Shown here piece after piece: positions 1-8,407 of a stretch of 64,000 nucleotides of DNA. Below the pieces are notes generated by a model. The model was not told the origin of the DNA. It made no database searches and saw only the letters and a list, made by a program, of their open reading frames with translations. Every line of letters starts with the position of its first letter. The first letter of the stretch is position 1. Both the position numbers and the translations under genes were made by a program. Origin of the DNA: Bordetella genomosp. 12 (lineage in GTDB: Bacteria > Pseudomonadota > Gammaproteobacteria > Burkholderiales > Burkholderiaceae_B); NCBI RefSeq assembly GCF_002261355.1, contig NZ_NEVU01000003.1, positions 248,001 through 312,000 on the forward strand, in the 5' to 3' direction.

Positions 1-1315
1 TGCCCAGCGTATCGATCTCGTCGATAAACAGGATGCTAGGCGCTTGCTGGCGCGCCGCGGCAAACGTGGCCGACATCAGTTGCACACACTCGTCCAGCCC
101 GTTGCCGACCATCCAGTCCTTGACCGGCGCGACCGCCGTAAAGGCAATACCGCAATCACGCGCGATCGCCCGTGCCAGCGTGGTCTTGCCCGTGCCCGGC
201 GGCCCGGCGAACAACGCCCCCCGGTCGACTTCCTTCCATTGGATTTCGCCGCGCATGGCCAGCCGCAAGTCGTTGAACAACTGCGCTGCCCAGCGCTTGG
301 CGCTCTCGACGCCATGCAGATCCTCCAGGCGCATCGAGCTGCCCGCGGACTGCGCCTGATTGCGCTGATCGGCCAACTGGCGCAGGCCGGCCAGCCAATC
401 GTGCTCAAACTTCAGGGTGTTGACGCACAACAACTCCTGCGGCCCGATGGCCGAAGCCCAGGCCGGCGTGATGGCCGACAGATCCGCGCCGGGAAAACGC
501 TGGCGCGCGTAATCGGCCAGCCGCTCGGCGTTCATCAAGGGAATGCTGAGGTATCCATCGCTGCGCACCAGCGACAGGAACTCGCGCGGCAACTGATTGC
601 GCGAGGTGCAAAACAGAATCATCCCGAAAGCGCGCTGCTCGGCCATCCGGATCACCAGATCCTGGAAGTCCGCCGTCACGCGCGTATCGAGCTGATAGGT
701 GTTGAGCGCCGGGCAGAGATTGGCCAACGCGCTGCGCAAATGCTTGGCATAGCGCGGAAACGGATTCTCGACGATGAACACAGGCAGCAAGGCATTGGCC
801 TGCAAGCGCAATTGGATCTGCTGTGCCACCGGCATGACGAAGAACTCCCAGACATCCTGGGTATTCGGGTCGACCGGTTCGTCCGCGTCATTCACGGAAT
901 CCGGGTCTTCCGGCGGGCGCGACAGCCCCGGCAGCGCGTTGCGGCGCAGGCGAGCCAGCACATGCTCGGAAATCGAACGTGCCGATCCTGGTGCCGGCAC
1001 CGGCCGGACCGGCCGTGCGGCGGGCTCGACCGGCTCGACACGCTCGGCTGGCGCGGCCTGCTCGCCCCGGTCGGCCACCACGGGGGCCGCGGCGGCCGGC
1101 GCGGGCCGGGATGCCGGGGAGGCGGGCTTGCCCTTGCGGGCAGCCAATTGGCGCATCAGCTCCGCCTGCACCTTGCGGCCGCCGGCCGGCGCGGGGCGTG
1201 CCGCGGCCTCGGTGATCGCGCCGGCCGCTGCCGTCTCCTGAACCCTGGCGCTGGACGGCGCCGTCACCGCAGTCTTGCCAAAGTTGCGGATCCAGTCCGT
1301 AATCTCACCCACCAT
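1..1315 (-). CDS. AAA+ ATPase, C-terminus outside window
   Basis: Only the first ~438 residues are in the window and the frame is open to the left edge. The N-terminal third is an Ala/Pro-rich low-complexity stretch. A middle region (about residues 140-330) has no motif I recognise. It is followed by an AAA core with Walker A GPPGTGKT near residue 375 and Walker B ILFIDEID near residue 430, the usual spacing for a single AAA domain. The ATG at 1315 is the only ATG/GTG start between the upstream in-frame stop (1349-1351) and the coding body, although its purine-rich GGGAGG sits unusually close to it. The role is unknown; AAA proteins of this type remodel or unfold partner proteins. Context gives no partner, since the adjacent pxp operon looks unrelated and is separated by a hairpin. 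Confidence 0.85.
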   Translation of the reverse strand, partial: MVGEITDWIRNFGKTAVTAPSSARVQETAAAGAITEAAARPAPAGGRKVQAELMRQLAARKGKPASPASRPAPAAAAPVVADRGEQAAPAERVEPVEPAARPVRPVPAPGSARSISEHVLARLRRNALPGLSRPPEDPDSVNDADEPVDPNTQDVWEFFVMPVAQQIQLRLQANALLPVFIVENPFPRYAKHLRSALANLCPALNTYQLDTRVTADFQDLVIRMAEQRAFGMILFCTSRNQLPREFLSLVRSDGYLSIPLMNAERLADYARQRFPGADLSAITPAWASAIGPQELLCVNTLKFEHDWLAGLRQLADQRNQAQSAGSSMRLEDLHGVESAKRWAAQLFNDLRLAMRGEIQWKEVDRGALFAGPPGTGKTTLARAIARDCGIAFTAVAPVKDWMVGNGLDECVQLMSATFAAARQQAPSILFIDEIDTLG

Positions 1316-1360
1316 GCCTCCCGGGGCCCCGGGGCCCTGATTCGGATATTAACGACCGCG

Positions 1361-1386
1361 AAACCCGGCCTCGAGCGCCGGGTTTT
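1361..1386 (-). terminator. Hairpin at the end of the pxp/acc operon
   Basis: Nine-bp perfect stem (AAACCCGGC / GCCGGGTTT) with a 7-nt loop lies between the last gene of the minus-strand operon and the AAA gene. The T-run is only three or four bases on either strand, so it may act in both directions or need Rho. Confidence 0.5.
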
Positions 1387-1455
1387 CAGCAAGGCACGTA
1401 TTTAATCCGAAAATGCAAGCAGATGAAAGTATCGATCTTGCGGCGCGACAAAAAC

Positions 1456-1866
1456 TCAAGGCATATCAGGCGCGAGCCTAAACAGTTCCTGGGCATAAGC
1501 CACGAGGTCGCCATCCTGCACCAAGGATTCGGCCACAGTTCCGCTGAACTCGCTGCTCAGTGCCCGCAAGCGGTCTCCAACCTGCAAAAATCCCAAGCTA
1601 TCGCCCACGGCAACCACCGTACCCGGACCCGGGGCACCGGTATCCTGATCGCGAAAGGGATGATGGCTGCGATAAATGCCTATGTCATCGGCGCGTAAGG
1701 AACGACCACGCGGCGAGGGGGGAAACTCCGCAGTGGCGGCCTGGCTGTCCGCGGTTCCCAACCGCAGCCGCAGTCGTTCGCCATCCGGCTGCGTGAGTTC
1801 GCAGGTGAGCACATTGTTGGCTCTTAGCGCCAGGACCAAAGCCTCGACTTCTTCGATCTTTATCAT
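1456..1866 (-). CDS. Biotin-carrier-like protein lacking the biotinyl lysine
   Basis: 136 residues. The C-terminal half aligns by eye with the biotinyl/lipoyl domain of the carrier at 3230-3664: GDSLGFLQ matches GQTLGLME, and SGTVAESLVQDGDLV matches SGVLGAILVEDGQPV. Where a carrier has the MKM target, this protein reads V-G-D-R, putting Asp98 at the lysine position, so it cannot be biotinylated there. It starts with an ATGA overlap on the carboxylase stop codon, so it is translationally coupled and probably expressed. Possible roles are a structural or scaffolding subunit of the neighbouring carboxylase complex, or a decayed paralogue. The frame is intact and the domain otherwise well formed, which argues against simple decay. 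Confidence 0.75.
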   Translation of the reverse strand: MIKIEEVEALVLALRANNVLTCELTQPDGERLRLRLGTADSQAATAEFPPSPRGRSLRADDIGIYRSHHPFRDQDTGAPGPGTVVAVGDSLGFLQVGDRLRALSSEFSGTVAESLVQDGDLVAYAQELFRLAPDMP

Positions 1867-3230
1867 ACAGAGCCACCTTGTTTCAGAACGCCGGTTGCCA
1901 ACAGCCGCTCCAGGGCGGCGATCTCCATCCCACCAGCCTGAAAATCGCCGTTTTGCAGCAGTGCCGCAAACAAGGCCGCATTGGTGGCCAGCCCGTCAAC
2001 CATCAGTTCAGATAGCGCCACGCGCATACGCGCTATGGCTTGCTGCCGGCTGCTGCCGTGGACGATCAGCTTGGCGATGAGCGAATCGTAGTGCGCCGGC
2101 ACCTCGTAGCCCGGGTAAAGATGAGTATCGACCCGCACACCCGGCCCCCCCGGCGCCACCCAGGCCTGAATCCTGCCCGGCAGAGGCGCGAAGGTCCAGG
2201 GGTCTTCGGCATTGAGGCGGCATTCGATGGCATGACCCGACGGCGCAACGCACTGCTGAGTCAATGTCAGCGGCTGCCCCAGTGCCACCTTGATCTGCTC
2301 GGCGACCAGGTCTACCCCCGTGAGCATCTCGGTCACGGGGTGCTCGACCTGGATGCGCGTATTCATCTCCATGAAGAAGAACGCCCCATTCTCATAGAGG
2401 AACTCGAAGGTGCCCACCCCCTGATAACCGATGTCCAGGCAGGCACGCACGCATATCTGCCCGAGGTCGGCGATGCGCTGGCGGTCGATGCCAACGGCCG
2501 GCGCCTCCTCGAGCAACTTCTGGTTGCGCCGTTGGATGGAGCAGTCCCGCTCACCTAGCCAGATGGCATGGCCATGCGCGTCGGCGAGAACCTGGATCTC
2601 GATATGCCGCGGGTGCTCCAGAAATTTTTCCAGATAGATGTCTTCCTTGCCGAAGAAGCGCCCCGCCTCTTCGCGCGTGATCTGCGCCGCCTGCCGCAGA
2701 TCGCCGCGTGTGCGCACGATGCGCATGCCCCGCCCGCCACCGCCGGCAGCCGCCTTGATGATGAGCGGGTAGCCGATGGCGTCGGCAATACGCTCGAGCT
2801 CGCCCACCTCGTCAGGCAGCGCCTGATCGAAACCCGGCACGCAAGGTACGCCAGATTTCAGCATTGCCGCCTTGGCCGAGATCTTGTCGCCCATCAAGGC
2901 CATCACCTCTGGCGACGGGCCAATGAACTGCAGGCCGGCATCCCGCAGCGCAGTGGCGAAGGCGGCGTTTTCGGAGAGAAACCCGTAGCCGGGATGCACG
3001 GCCTGCGCGCCAGTCAGGCGCGCGGCGGTGATCATGCGATCCATATCCAGATAGCTCTGGCGCGATGGCGCCGGGCCGATGCACAAGGCCTGGTCAGCCA
3101 GCGCCACATGGCGCAAATCTGCATCGGCCTCGGAATGGATGGCGATGGTTCGCAGACTAAGCGCCTTGCAAGCCCGCACAATGCGCAGGGCGATCTCGCC
3201 CCGGTTCGCAATCAAGACTGAATCAAACAT
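1863..3230 (-). CDS. accC: Biotin carboxylase subunit (AccC-like)
   Basis: 455-residue biotin carboxylase that uses ATP and bicarbonate to carboxylate carrier-bound biotin. Visible features are the N-terminal IANRGEIALRI start of the fold, the ATP-grasp glycine loop GGGGRGM at about residue 163, and the active-site segment MNTRIQVEH at about 288, all intact. ATG 3230 overlaps the TGA of the carrier gene by one base and has GGAGGG six bases upstream; a TTG one codon earlier is less likely. Its place downstream of pxpBCA suggests a dedicated carboxylase rather than the housekeeping acetyl-CoA carboxylase, because the PxpB/PxpC families are the split carboxyltransferase domains of urea carboxylase. 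The symbol refers to the family; the substrate is not shown. Confidence 0.9.
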   Translation of the reverse strand: MFDSVLIANRGEIALRIVRACKALSLRTIAIHSEADADLRHVALADQALCIGPAPSRQSYLDMDRMITAARLTGAQAVHPGYGFLSENAAFATALRDAGLQFIGPSPEVMALMGDKISAKAAMLKSGVPCVPGFDQALPDEVGELERIADAIGYPLIIKAAAGGGGRGMRIVRTRGDLRQAAQITREEAGRFFGKEDIYLEKFLEHPRHIEIQVLADAHGHAIWLGERDCSIQRRNQKLLEEAPAVGIDRQRIADLGQICVRACLDIGYQGVGTFEFLYENGAFFFMEMNTRIQVEHPVTEMLTGVDLVAEQIKVALGQPLTLTQQCVAPSGHAIECRLNAEDPWTFAPLPGRIQAWVAPGGPGVRVDTHLYPGYEVPAHYDSLIAKLIVHGSSRQQAIARMRVALSELMVDGLATNAALFAALLQNGDFQAGGMEIAALERLLATGVLKQGGSV

Positions 3231-3664
3231 CAATTGCCCTCCTGCGGGATGATCTCCATCAAGCAGGTCGACGGCTGCACCGGCTGACCATCCTCGACAA
3301 GAATGGCGCCCAGGACGCCGCTGACAGGAGCTTCCACCGGAAGCAACATCTTCATCGCCTCCATCAGACCCAGCGTCTGGCCCTCCTGGACGATGTCGCC
3401 CGGGTTCACGAAAACAGCTTCTCCGGGCGCCGGACGTCGATGAAAAATCCCCCCCATGCCGGCAGGTACGGCCACACGGGGCGCACCCGGCAAGGCCACC
3501 TCGCTTGCCGCTTCGCGCGGTGCTTCAGCGGCAGACAACGCGCCCGACGAAGAAATGGCCCGAGTCAGGCTGATACGGGCTCCCTCGGGGCTGACATAGT
3601 CGAGCTCGGTGATGGACAGGCGCGCCATCAGCGCCGCAAGCTCCTGAACGTATTGCAGATGCAT
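3230..3664 (-). CDS. accB: Biotin carboxyl carrier protein (AccB-like)
   Basis: 144 residues with an N-terminal helix, a variable Ala-rich linker (about 35-65) and a C-terminal biotinyl domain with the canonical EAMKM target, the biotinylated lysine being K105. ATG 3664 is preferred over the in-frame GTG at 3679 because GAGGG lies about eight bases upstream; it then begins 11 bases after the pxpA stop. It presumably shuttles carboxybiotin from the adjacent biotin carboxylase to a carboxyltransferase. No classical accA/accD pair is in the window, so the PxpB/PxpC-type proteins are the nearest candidate transferase. Confidence 0.88.
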   Translation of the reverse strand: MHLQYVQELAALMARLSITELDYVSPEGARISLTRAISSSGALSAAEAPREAASEVALPGAPRVAVPAGMGGIFHRRPAPGEAVFVNPGDIVQEGQTLGLMEAMKMLLPVEAPVSGVLGAILVEDGQPVQPSTCLMEIIPQEGN

Positions 3665-3675
3665 AGGAAAAGCCC

Positions 3676-4434
3676 TCACACGAAGCCGCGCACGACGATG
3701 CCTTCGTGCTCGAACCGGTTACGCAATGCCCGCGCCATATCGACGGCGGCAGGCGAGTCGCCGTGCACGCATAGCGAATCGACCGGGGTGGCGATCTGTG
3801 CGCCATCGGGCGTTTCGATATAGCCGCCGCGCACCATGCGCAGCGCACGCGCGACGACGGCATCGATGTCGCTCAAGACGGCGCCAGGCATACTGCGGGG
3901 CATGAGGCTGCCATCGGGCATGTAAGCACGGTCGGCAAACACTTCGGCGCGCGTGATCAGGCCAGCCTCACGCGCACAGCGTTCCTGGTGCGTGCGGGCA
4001 GGCGCCAGATACACCAGCGAAGCATCCACGGCGCATACGGCGCGGCAAATGGCCTGGGCGATCTGTGTGTCGGCAATGGCCATATTGCTCAAGGCGCCAT
4101 GGGGTTTGACGTAACGGACAGGATGGCCGGCATAGGCCGATAAGGCCTGGGCCGCCCCTATCTGGTAGGCCACCAGGCGTTCGATCTCCCCCGTGCTAAA
4201 AGGCATTTTGCGCCGCCCAAAGCCCCACAGGTCCGGAAATCCGGGGTGTGCGCCGGCAACCACGCCACGCTCGCGAGCGAGGCTAAATGTACGCGCCATG
4301 ATTTCGGGGTCTCCCGCATGAAACCCGCAGGCGACATTGGCCGAACTGACGATGCCCAATATCGCGGCATCGTCGCCGAGCACATAGTCGCCAAAGCCCT
4401 CACCTATGTCCGAATTCAGATCCACCGTAACCAT
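3676..4434 (-). CDS. pxpA: 5-oxoprolinase subunit A (LamB/YcsF family)
   Basis: 252 residues, the normal length for PxpA, the subunit that with PxpB and PxpC opens 5-oxo-L-proline to glutamate with ATP in the cytoplasm. Family motifs are in order: DLNSDIGE (5-12), NVACGFHAGDP (33-43), HPGFPD (63-68), KPHGAL (110-115), a FADRAY segment and a C-terminal CVHGDSP. A GGAGGGGAG sequence precedes the ATG. It lies between pxpC and the biotin carrier in one co-directional run. Activity on 5-oxoproline is family knowledge; the biotin carboxylase partners leave room for another lactam or amide substrate. Confidence 0.9.
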   Translation of the reverse strand: MVTVDLNSDIGEGFGDYVLGDDAAILGIVSSANVACGFHAGDPEIMARTFSLARERGVVAGAHPGFPDLWGFGRRKMPFSTGEIERLVAYQIGAAQALSAYAGHPVRYVKPHGALSNMAIADTQIAQAICRAVCAVDASLVYLAPARTHQERCAREAGLITRAEVFADRAYMPDGSLMPRSMPGAVLSDIDAVVARALRMVRGGYIETPDGAQIATPVDSLCVHGDSPAAVDMARALRNRFEHEGIVVRGFV

Positions 4435-4448
4435 CTCCCCTCCTGACG

Positions 4449-5429
4449 CTATTTGATATTCTGAGCTGCGCGATCAGCCGCGATCCGTTGCCGCAGTCCC
4501 TGAAGGGCCAGCTCCTGCTCATCCTGGGCAATCCAGGCATGACGGTGATCAACCGGTGTGAACCGCAGCCGGTCGCCCGGTCGCAACTGGCCCAGTTTCC
4601 AGAGGTCGCACCCGATGACCACGGCCAGCTTGGGATAGCCGCCGCACGTATTGGCGTCGGCCAACTGCACGATGGGCTGCCCCGCGCCAGGCAGTTGAAT
4701 CACGCCCGGCACGATGCCGTGCGACAGCAGCTCCGGCATATGCGTAAAACCCAGTGCCTCGCCTTCCAGGCGATAGCCAATGCGATTGGCGTTGCCCGTG
4801 ACGGCCCAGGCTTCGGAGAAAAAAAGCGCCTGTGCATCGGCCGTCAAGGCCGAGAACTCGCTGGCAGGCATGACCCGCAGCCACACATCCTGCGCTGCCA
4901 GACTGTGATAGAAGTCGCCAATGAAAGCTGGAGCCACCCCAAACTCACGGCGATCTTTCAGGCCCGTACCCGGGTGCGGCAAGGTGGCGCCGCGTGGCAA
5001 ACCCATGCCGTTGAGACCGCCGAATCCGCTCTTCATATCCGTGGCGCGAGCGCCCAACACTTGCGGCAAGGACAGCCCTCCTTCAAGGCAGAGGTAACTC
5101 CGCGCCCCCACTGACGGCGCGTCGATGGATAGTGTCTGCCCCGGAGCTGCCACAGCCGTCCACCAAGGCGGCACGCCCCGGCCATCCAGGCGCACATTGC
5201 CCAGCGCACCGGTCAAGGCATAACGGCAGGCGGCATGAAAGCGCAAGCGCAAAGGATATTGCGCGATTTCGATCGCAGCCTCATCCCCCTGGCCGCCCAC
5301 CAACCAATTACCCACCCGCAAAGCGAGCGTATCCATGGCACCCGCTCGGCCCACCCCCAAGTGCATGCCGCCGCTTCGCCCCAGATCCTGGACTGAACTC
5401 AGACGGCTGTCGGTCAGAAGTTCTATCAC
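4449..5429 (-). CDS. pxpC: 5-oxoprolinase subunit C (KipA-like, CT_A_B domain)
   Basis: 326 residues. The start is set at GTG 5429, which overlaps the pxpB stop as GTGA and has a strong GGAGGT six bases upstream; a longer frame reaching 5483 would run well into pxpB. The N-terminal SVQDLGRSGG and RAGAMDTLALRVGN segments are typical of the biotin-dependent carboxyltransferase A/B domain also found in urea carboxylase. It forms a complex with PxpB and, with PxpA, 5-oxoprolinase. The domain relationship to carboxyltransferases is known for the family; partnership with the downstream biotin carboxylase and carrier is inferred from operon membership. Confidence 0.9.
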   Translation of the reverse strand: MIELLTDSRLSSVQDLGRSGGMHLGVGRAGAMDTLALRVGNWLVGGQGDEAAIEIAQYPLRLRFHAACRYALTGALGNVRLDGRGVPPWWTAVAAPGQTLSIDAPSVGARSYLCLEGGLSLPQVLGARATDMKSGFGGLNGMGLPRGATLPHPGTGLKDRREFGVAPAFIGDFYHSLAAQDVWLRVMPASEFSALTADAQALFFSEAWAVTGNANRIGYRLEGEALGFTHMPELLSHGIVPGVIQLPGAGQPIVQLADANTCGGYPKLAVVIGCDLWKLGQLRPGDRLRFTPVDHRHAWIAQDEQELALQGLRQRIAADRAAQNIK

Positions 5430-6109
5430 CGGCGTACCTCCGCCACGCGGAAACGGATGCTGTCGCCGGCGCGCATCAAGCAAGGCTGTGCGGCTGCAGC
5501 ATCGAACACCCGCGTCGCGGTCTGCCCCAGGATGTGCCAGCCCGTCGGCGCGCTGATGGGCATGATGCTGGCCTGCTGCCCGCCAATAATGACTGCGCCT
5601 TGTTCGACCCGCGTCCGAGGCACGGCACGCCTGGGACGATGCAAAGCCGCATCCAGACCGCTCAGATAAGCGAACCCGGGCATCCCGCCCACGCAGGCCA
5701 CCCGATAGACAGCCTGGCTGTGCAGGCGCACGATAGCCTCGATGTCCAGGCCGCTGTCGCTCGCGATCTCGTCCAGATCGCTGCCGGCCGTCGCGTCATA
5801 GCTCACGAGAACCTCGTGTGTGGTTCCGGCCAACTCCCGAGGGGCCAGCGTCAGCCAGGCGGCACGCAGCTGCTGGCGCAGACGATCAGCACAATCTGGC
5901 GTTGCAGGCCGAAACACCACCATGAGGTTGTTCATGCCAGGGACGATGTCCTCCAGTGGCGTCACCTGCGGGTTTTGCTCCAACTGTTGCGCCAGCGCCC
6001 AGATCCGCGCCTGGGTGCTCGCTCGGTAAGCGCCCTGGCCGGCGTCCAGCAATAGGGCGCACTCGCCCAATGCGCTGATGCGCAGCGCGTCAAGGTCCTC
6101 TCGGATCAC
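5426..6109 (-). CDS. pxpB: 5-oxoprolinase subunit B (KipI-like, CT_C_D domain)
   Basis: 227 residues, close to the usual ~220. GTG 6109 is chosen because it follows the regulator's stop by five bases, has AGGGAA upstream, and gives the normal family length; the frame extending to 6178 would overlap the regulator coding region. Characteristic segments are SALGECALL near the N-terminus, the VYRVACVGGMPGFAYLSGL core (about 130-148), PRRAVPRTRV, and a PTGWHILGQT stretch near the C-terminus. It is the partner of PxpC. In Bacillus the homologue KipI also inhibits a kinase, but no such kinase lies nearby. Confidence 0.9.
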   Translation of the reverse strand: MIREDLDALRISALGECALLLDAGQGAYRASTQARIWALAQQLEQNPQVTPLEDIVPGMNNLMVVFRPATPDCADRLRQQLRAAWLTLAPRELAGTTHEVLVSYDATAGSDLDEIASDSGLDIEAIVRLHSQAVYRVACVGGMPGFAYLSGLDAALHRPRRAVPRTRVEQGAVIIGGQQASIMPISAPTGWHILGQTATRVFDAAAAQPCLMRAGDSIRFRVAEVRR

Positions 6110-6114
6110 GATGG

Positions 6115-6855
6115 CTATTCCCTGGTTTTGGCTTCGGCGTGCAGAACCGGCGCGTTGGTCGAAACCACGGACACCCATCCCCGGATATGACGGCTGATCA
6201 GATCGGCTGCGCCCGCTTTATCACCGCGAGACAGCAGCGCCACGAGCTCGAAATGCTCATCGACGGAACGCAGCTGCTGCTCCCGCCCGACCTCGGACTC
6301 CAGACCGTAGATACGCATGTTGTCCCGCAGGTACATGATCATCTCAGTCAGATAGCGGCTGCCGGCCAGGGAGATCAGTTCCAGGTGAAACGTCCGGTCA
6401 TTGGTCACGTAAGCTTGCACGTCGCTCTGACGGGCGGCATCGGCGATGGCCTGAGCCAGCTCACGCAGACGCGCCCCGTCGCCAAAGCGCTCGAGCTGGA
6501 TGCTCGAGACAGCCAATGCTTCCAGGTGCACGCGCATACGCGCCAGGTCGTTGAGGTCATCTGCGGAGACTGGCAACACACGAAAACCACGGTTCTTCAT
6601 GGGCTCGAGCAAGCCGTTGCGTACCAGCTCCAGCAAAGCCTCGCGCACCGGGGTCGTGGATACGCCCAATGCCTTGGCCAACGCCGGCACCGACAGCACC
6701 ACGCCCGGGCCGGCTTTACCAGACACGATCTCCAGCCGGATGCGTTGCATCACGGTTGTCCGCAGGTTGGCGTCGGGGCGCTCATGGAGGCTGCCTCCCA
6801 CAGAGTGCAGAATTTCATTGCCGGTATGCACTATCGCTGTACTCCCTAAAGACAT
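6115..6855 (-). CDS. GntR-family regulator, FCD subfamily
   Basis: 246 residues: a winged-helix GntR domain (about 30-95, with LGVSTTPVREALLELV as recognition helix) and an all-helical FCD ligand-binding domain (about 100-230) with the Asp/His-containing helices usual for metal-carboxylate effectors. ATG 6855 has GAGGG about ten bases upstream. It sits inside the operon, 26 bases after livF and five bases before pxpB, so it is co-transcribed with both transporter and catabolic genes and is the obvious local regulator. The effector is unknown; 5-oxoproline or the transported ligand is a reasonable guess. Confidence 0.88.
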   Translation of the reverse strand: MSLGSTAIVHTGNEILHSVGGSLHERPDANLRTTVMQRIRLEIVSGKAGPGVVLSVPALAKALGVSTTPVREALLELVRNGLLEPMKNRGFRVLPVSADDLNDLARMRVHLEALAVSSIQLERFGDGARLRELAQAIADAARQSDVQAYVTNDRTFHLELISLAGSRYLTEMIMYLRDNMRIYGLESEVGREQQLRSVDEHFELVALLSRGDKAGAADLISRHIRGWVSVVSTNAPVLHAEAKTRE

Positions 6856-6881
6856 GAACGCAAGCCCTCGCCATTCTAAAG

Positions 6882-7622
6882 TCAATCGGATGCCCTTCCG
6901 CCGAGGTACAACTCGCGCATTCTCGCGTCCTGCAGCAACTGCGACGCCGCGCCGGTCAACGCCACCGTGCCCATCGACAATACATAGGCACGGTCAGAAA
7001 TATGCAAAGCCTCGACGGCATTCTGTTCGACCATGAGGATGGTCACCCCTTCGATCTCGCGGATGCGCTGTATAGCCTCGAACACTTCCTGGAGCATCTT
7101 GGGCGAAAGGCCTGCCGAGGGCTCGTCGAGCAACAGCAAACGCGGCTCGGGCATCAGCGCTCGCGCCAACGCCAGAATCTGCCGTTCGCCGCCAGACAAG
7201 GACGCCGCCGGGGCGTGCAGCTTGCGCCCAAGACTGGGATAGCGCTCACACAGGCCGTCGAGCCGCTGGCGGCAGACGGCCTTGGGCAGGTAATAGCCAC
7301 CAATGAGCAGGTTATCCATGACCGACAGCGCGTTGAAGACGTTGTCTGTCTGCGGAACGTAACCCAGCCCGCGCGACTTGACCTTGTCCCGCACATGCAT
7401 GTGGGTGACGTCCTCGCCGTTGATCAGGATACTGCCGGTATGCGGCGTCAGGTAGCCAGCAATCGTCTTGAGCAATGTGGACTTGCCGCAGCCATTGGGC
7501 CCTAGCAGCGTGACAATCTCAGCCAGCCCGACATGCAGCGACATACCGCACAGGATGTCGATCTCCCGCGTATAGCCGGCCATTACCGACTGCACTTGCA
7601 CCATTGTTTGTTCGGAATTCAT
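6882..7622 (-). CDS. livF: Branched-chain-type ABC transporter ATPase, LivF-like
   Basis: 246 residues with Walker A GPNGCGKST, signature LSGGERQ and Walker B LLLLDEP, and the C-terminal MRELYLGG ending typical of LivF. It energises import together with the LivG-like protein. The start is uncertain: ATG 7622 is used, but ATG 7640 is in frame 18 bases upstream and close to the livG stop. It is the last of five transporter genes read on the minus strand. The Liv name denotes the family; given the 5-oxoprolinase genes that follow, the substrate need not be a branched-chain amino acid. Confidence 0.88.
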   Translation of the reverse strand: MNSEQTMVQVQSVMAGYTREIDILCGMSLHVGLAEIVTLLGPNGCGKSTLLKTIAGYLTPHTGSILINGEDVTHMHVRDKVKSRGLGYVPQTDNVFNALSVMDNLLIGGYYLPKAVCRQRLDGLCERYPSLGRKLHAPAASLSGGERQILALARALMPEPRLLLLDEPSAGLSPKMLQEVFEAIQRIREIEGVTILMVEQNAVEALHISDRAYVLSMGTVALTGAASQLLQDARMRELYLGGRASD

Positions 7623-7645
7623 GATCTCGCCGTTCTCCATCCTGC

Positions 7646-8407
7646 TCAGGCGCGCTTCTTGCCCAGATAGGCTTCCAGCACATGCTCGTTTTCGGCCAGG
7701 GCATCCGGGCGGCAACTGGCAACGATATGTCCCCGATCCAGCACAATGCAGCGGCTGCATAACTCCCGAATGAAATGCATGTCGTGCTCGACCACGACCA
7801 GGGTCATGCCTTGACGATTCAGACCCAGCAGCGCCTCAACGATGCTGTTGCGCAGATTGGGATGCACCCCTGCTGTGGGCTCATCAAGCATCAGGATCTC
7901 CGGATCCGCCATGAGCGCACACACAATACTCAACAACTTCTTCTGCCCACCCGAAATCGCTGCAGCAGGCAGATCACGCACCGGCCCGAGAAGAAACTTC
8001 TCGAGCAGCTGATCCGCCTTGAGTCTGGCCGCACGTTCGGTGCTGCGCGCCGCCGGCGTCGCCAGCACCGTGTCCCAGAAACCGTGGTGCGCCGTCTCGG
8101 CGGCCATTGCCACTTCTATCACCGACATCATGCGCGGCATCGAGGGCAACTGAAACGTGCGGGCCATGCCCCGCCCCACAATCTGATAGGAGTGCAGGCC
8201 GCCGATTTCCCGGCCCTTGTAGCGGACGCTGCCGGCATCGAGCCGCTCGAATCCCGTAATCGTATTCAGCAGGGTGCTCTTGCCCGAGCCGTTCGGCCCA
8301 AGCAAGCCCACCACCTCGGCAGCATCGACGGTAAAGGCGATATCCGTCAGCACCTGGTTGCCGCCAAAGGCCTTGGCAAGGGATCGGACTTCCAACAAAC
8401 CGCTCAT
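7646..8407 (-). CDS. livG: Branched-chain-type ABC transporter ATPase, LivG-like
   Basis: 253 residues with Walker A GPNGSGKST, signature ISGGQKK, Walker B ILMLDEP and the late switch histidine in VVVEHDMHFI. Its length and the GMARTFQLP segment are typical of LivG. It starts by an ATGA overlap with the livM stop at 8404-8407, so its translation is coupled to the permease. It pairs with the LivF-like ATPase on the cytoplasmic face of the importer. Confidence 0.9.
   Translation of the reverse strand: MSGLLEVRSLAKAFGGNQVLTDIAFTVDAAEVVGLLGPNGSGKSTLLNTITGFERLDAGSVRYKGREIGGLHSYQIVGRGMARTFQLPSMPRMMSVIEVAMAAETAHHGFWDTVLATPAARSTERAARLKADQLLEKFLLGPVRDLPAAAISGGQKKLLSIVCALMADPEILMLDEPTAGVHPNLRNSIVEALLGLNRQGMTLVVVEHDMHFIRELCSRCIVLDRGHIVASCRPDALAENEHVLEAYLGKKRA

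Noticed and set aside
44-1405. 453-codon plus-strand reading frame
   Set aside because: It lies antisense to the AAA ATPase, has no recognisable motif and a composition typical of the opposite strand of a GC-rich gene.
3230-3664. Housekeeping acetyl-CoA carboxylase accBC operon
   Set aside because: The genes sit inside a pxp operon with a second carrier-like gene and no fabrication genes such as aroQ or prmA nearby; a dedicated catabolic carboxylase fits better, though not proven.
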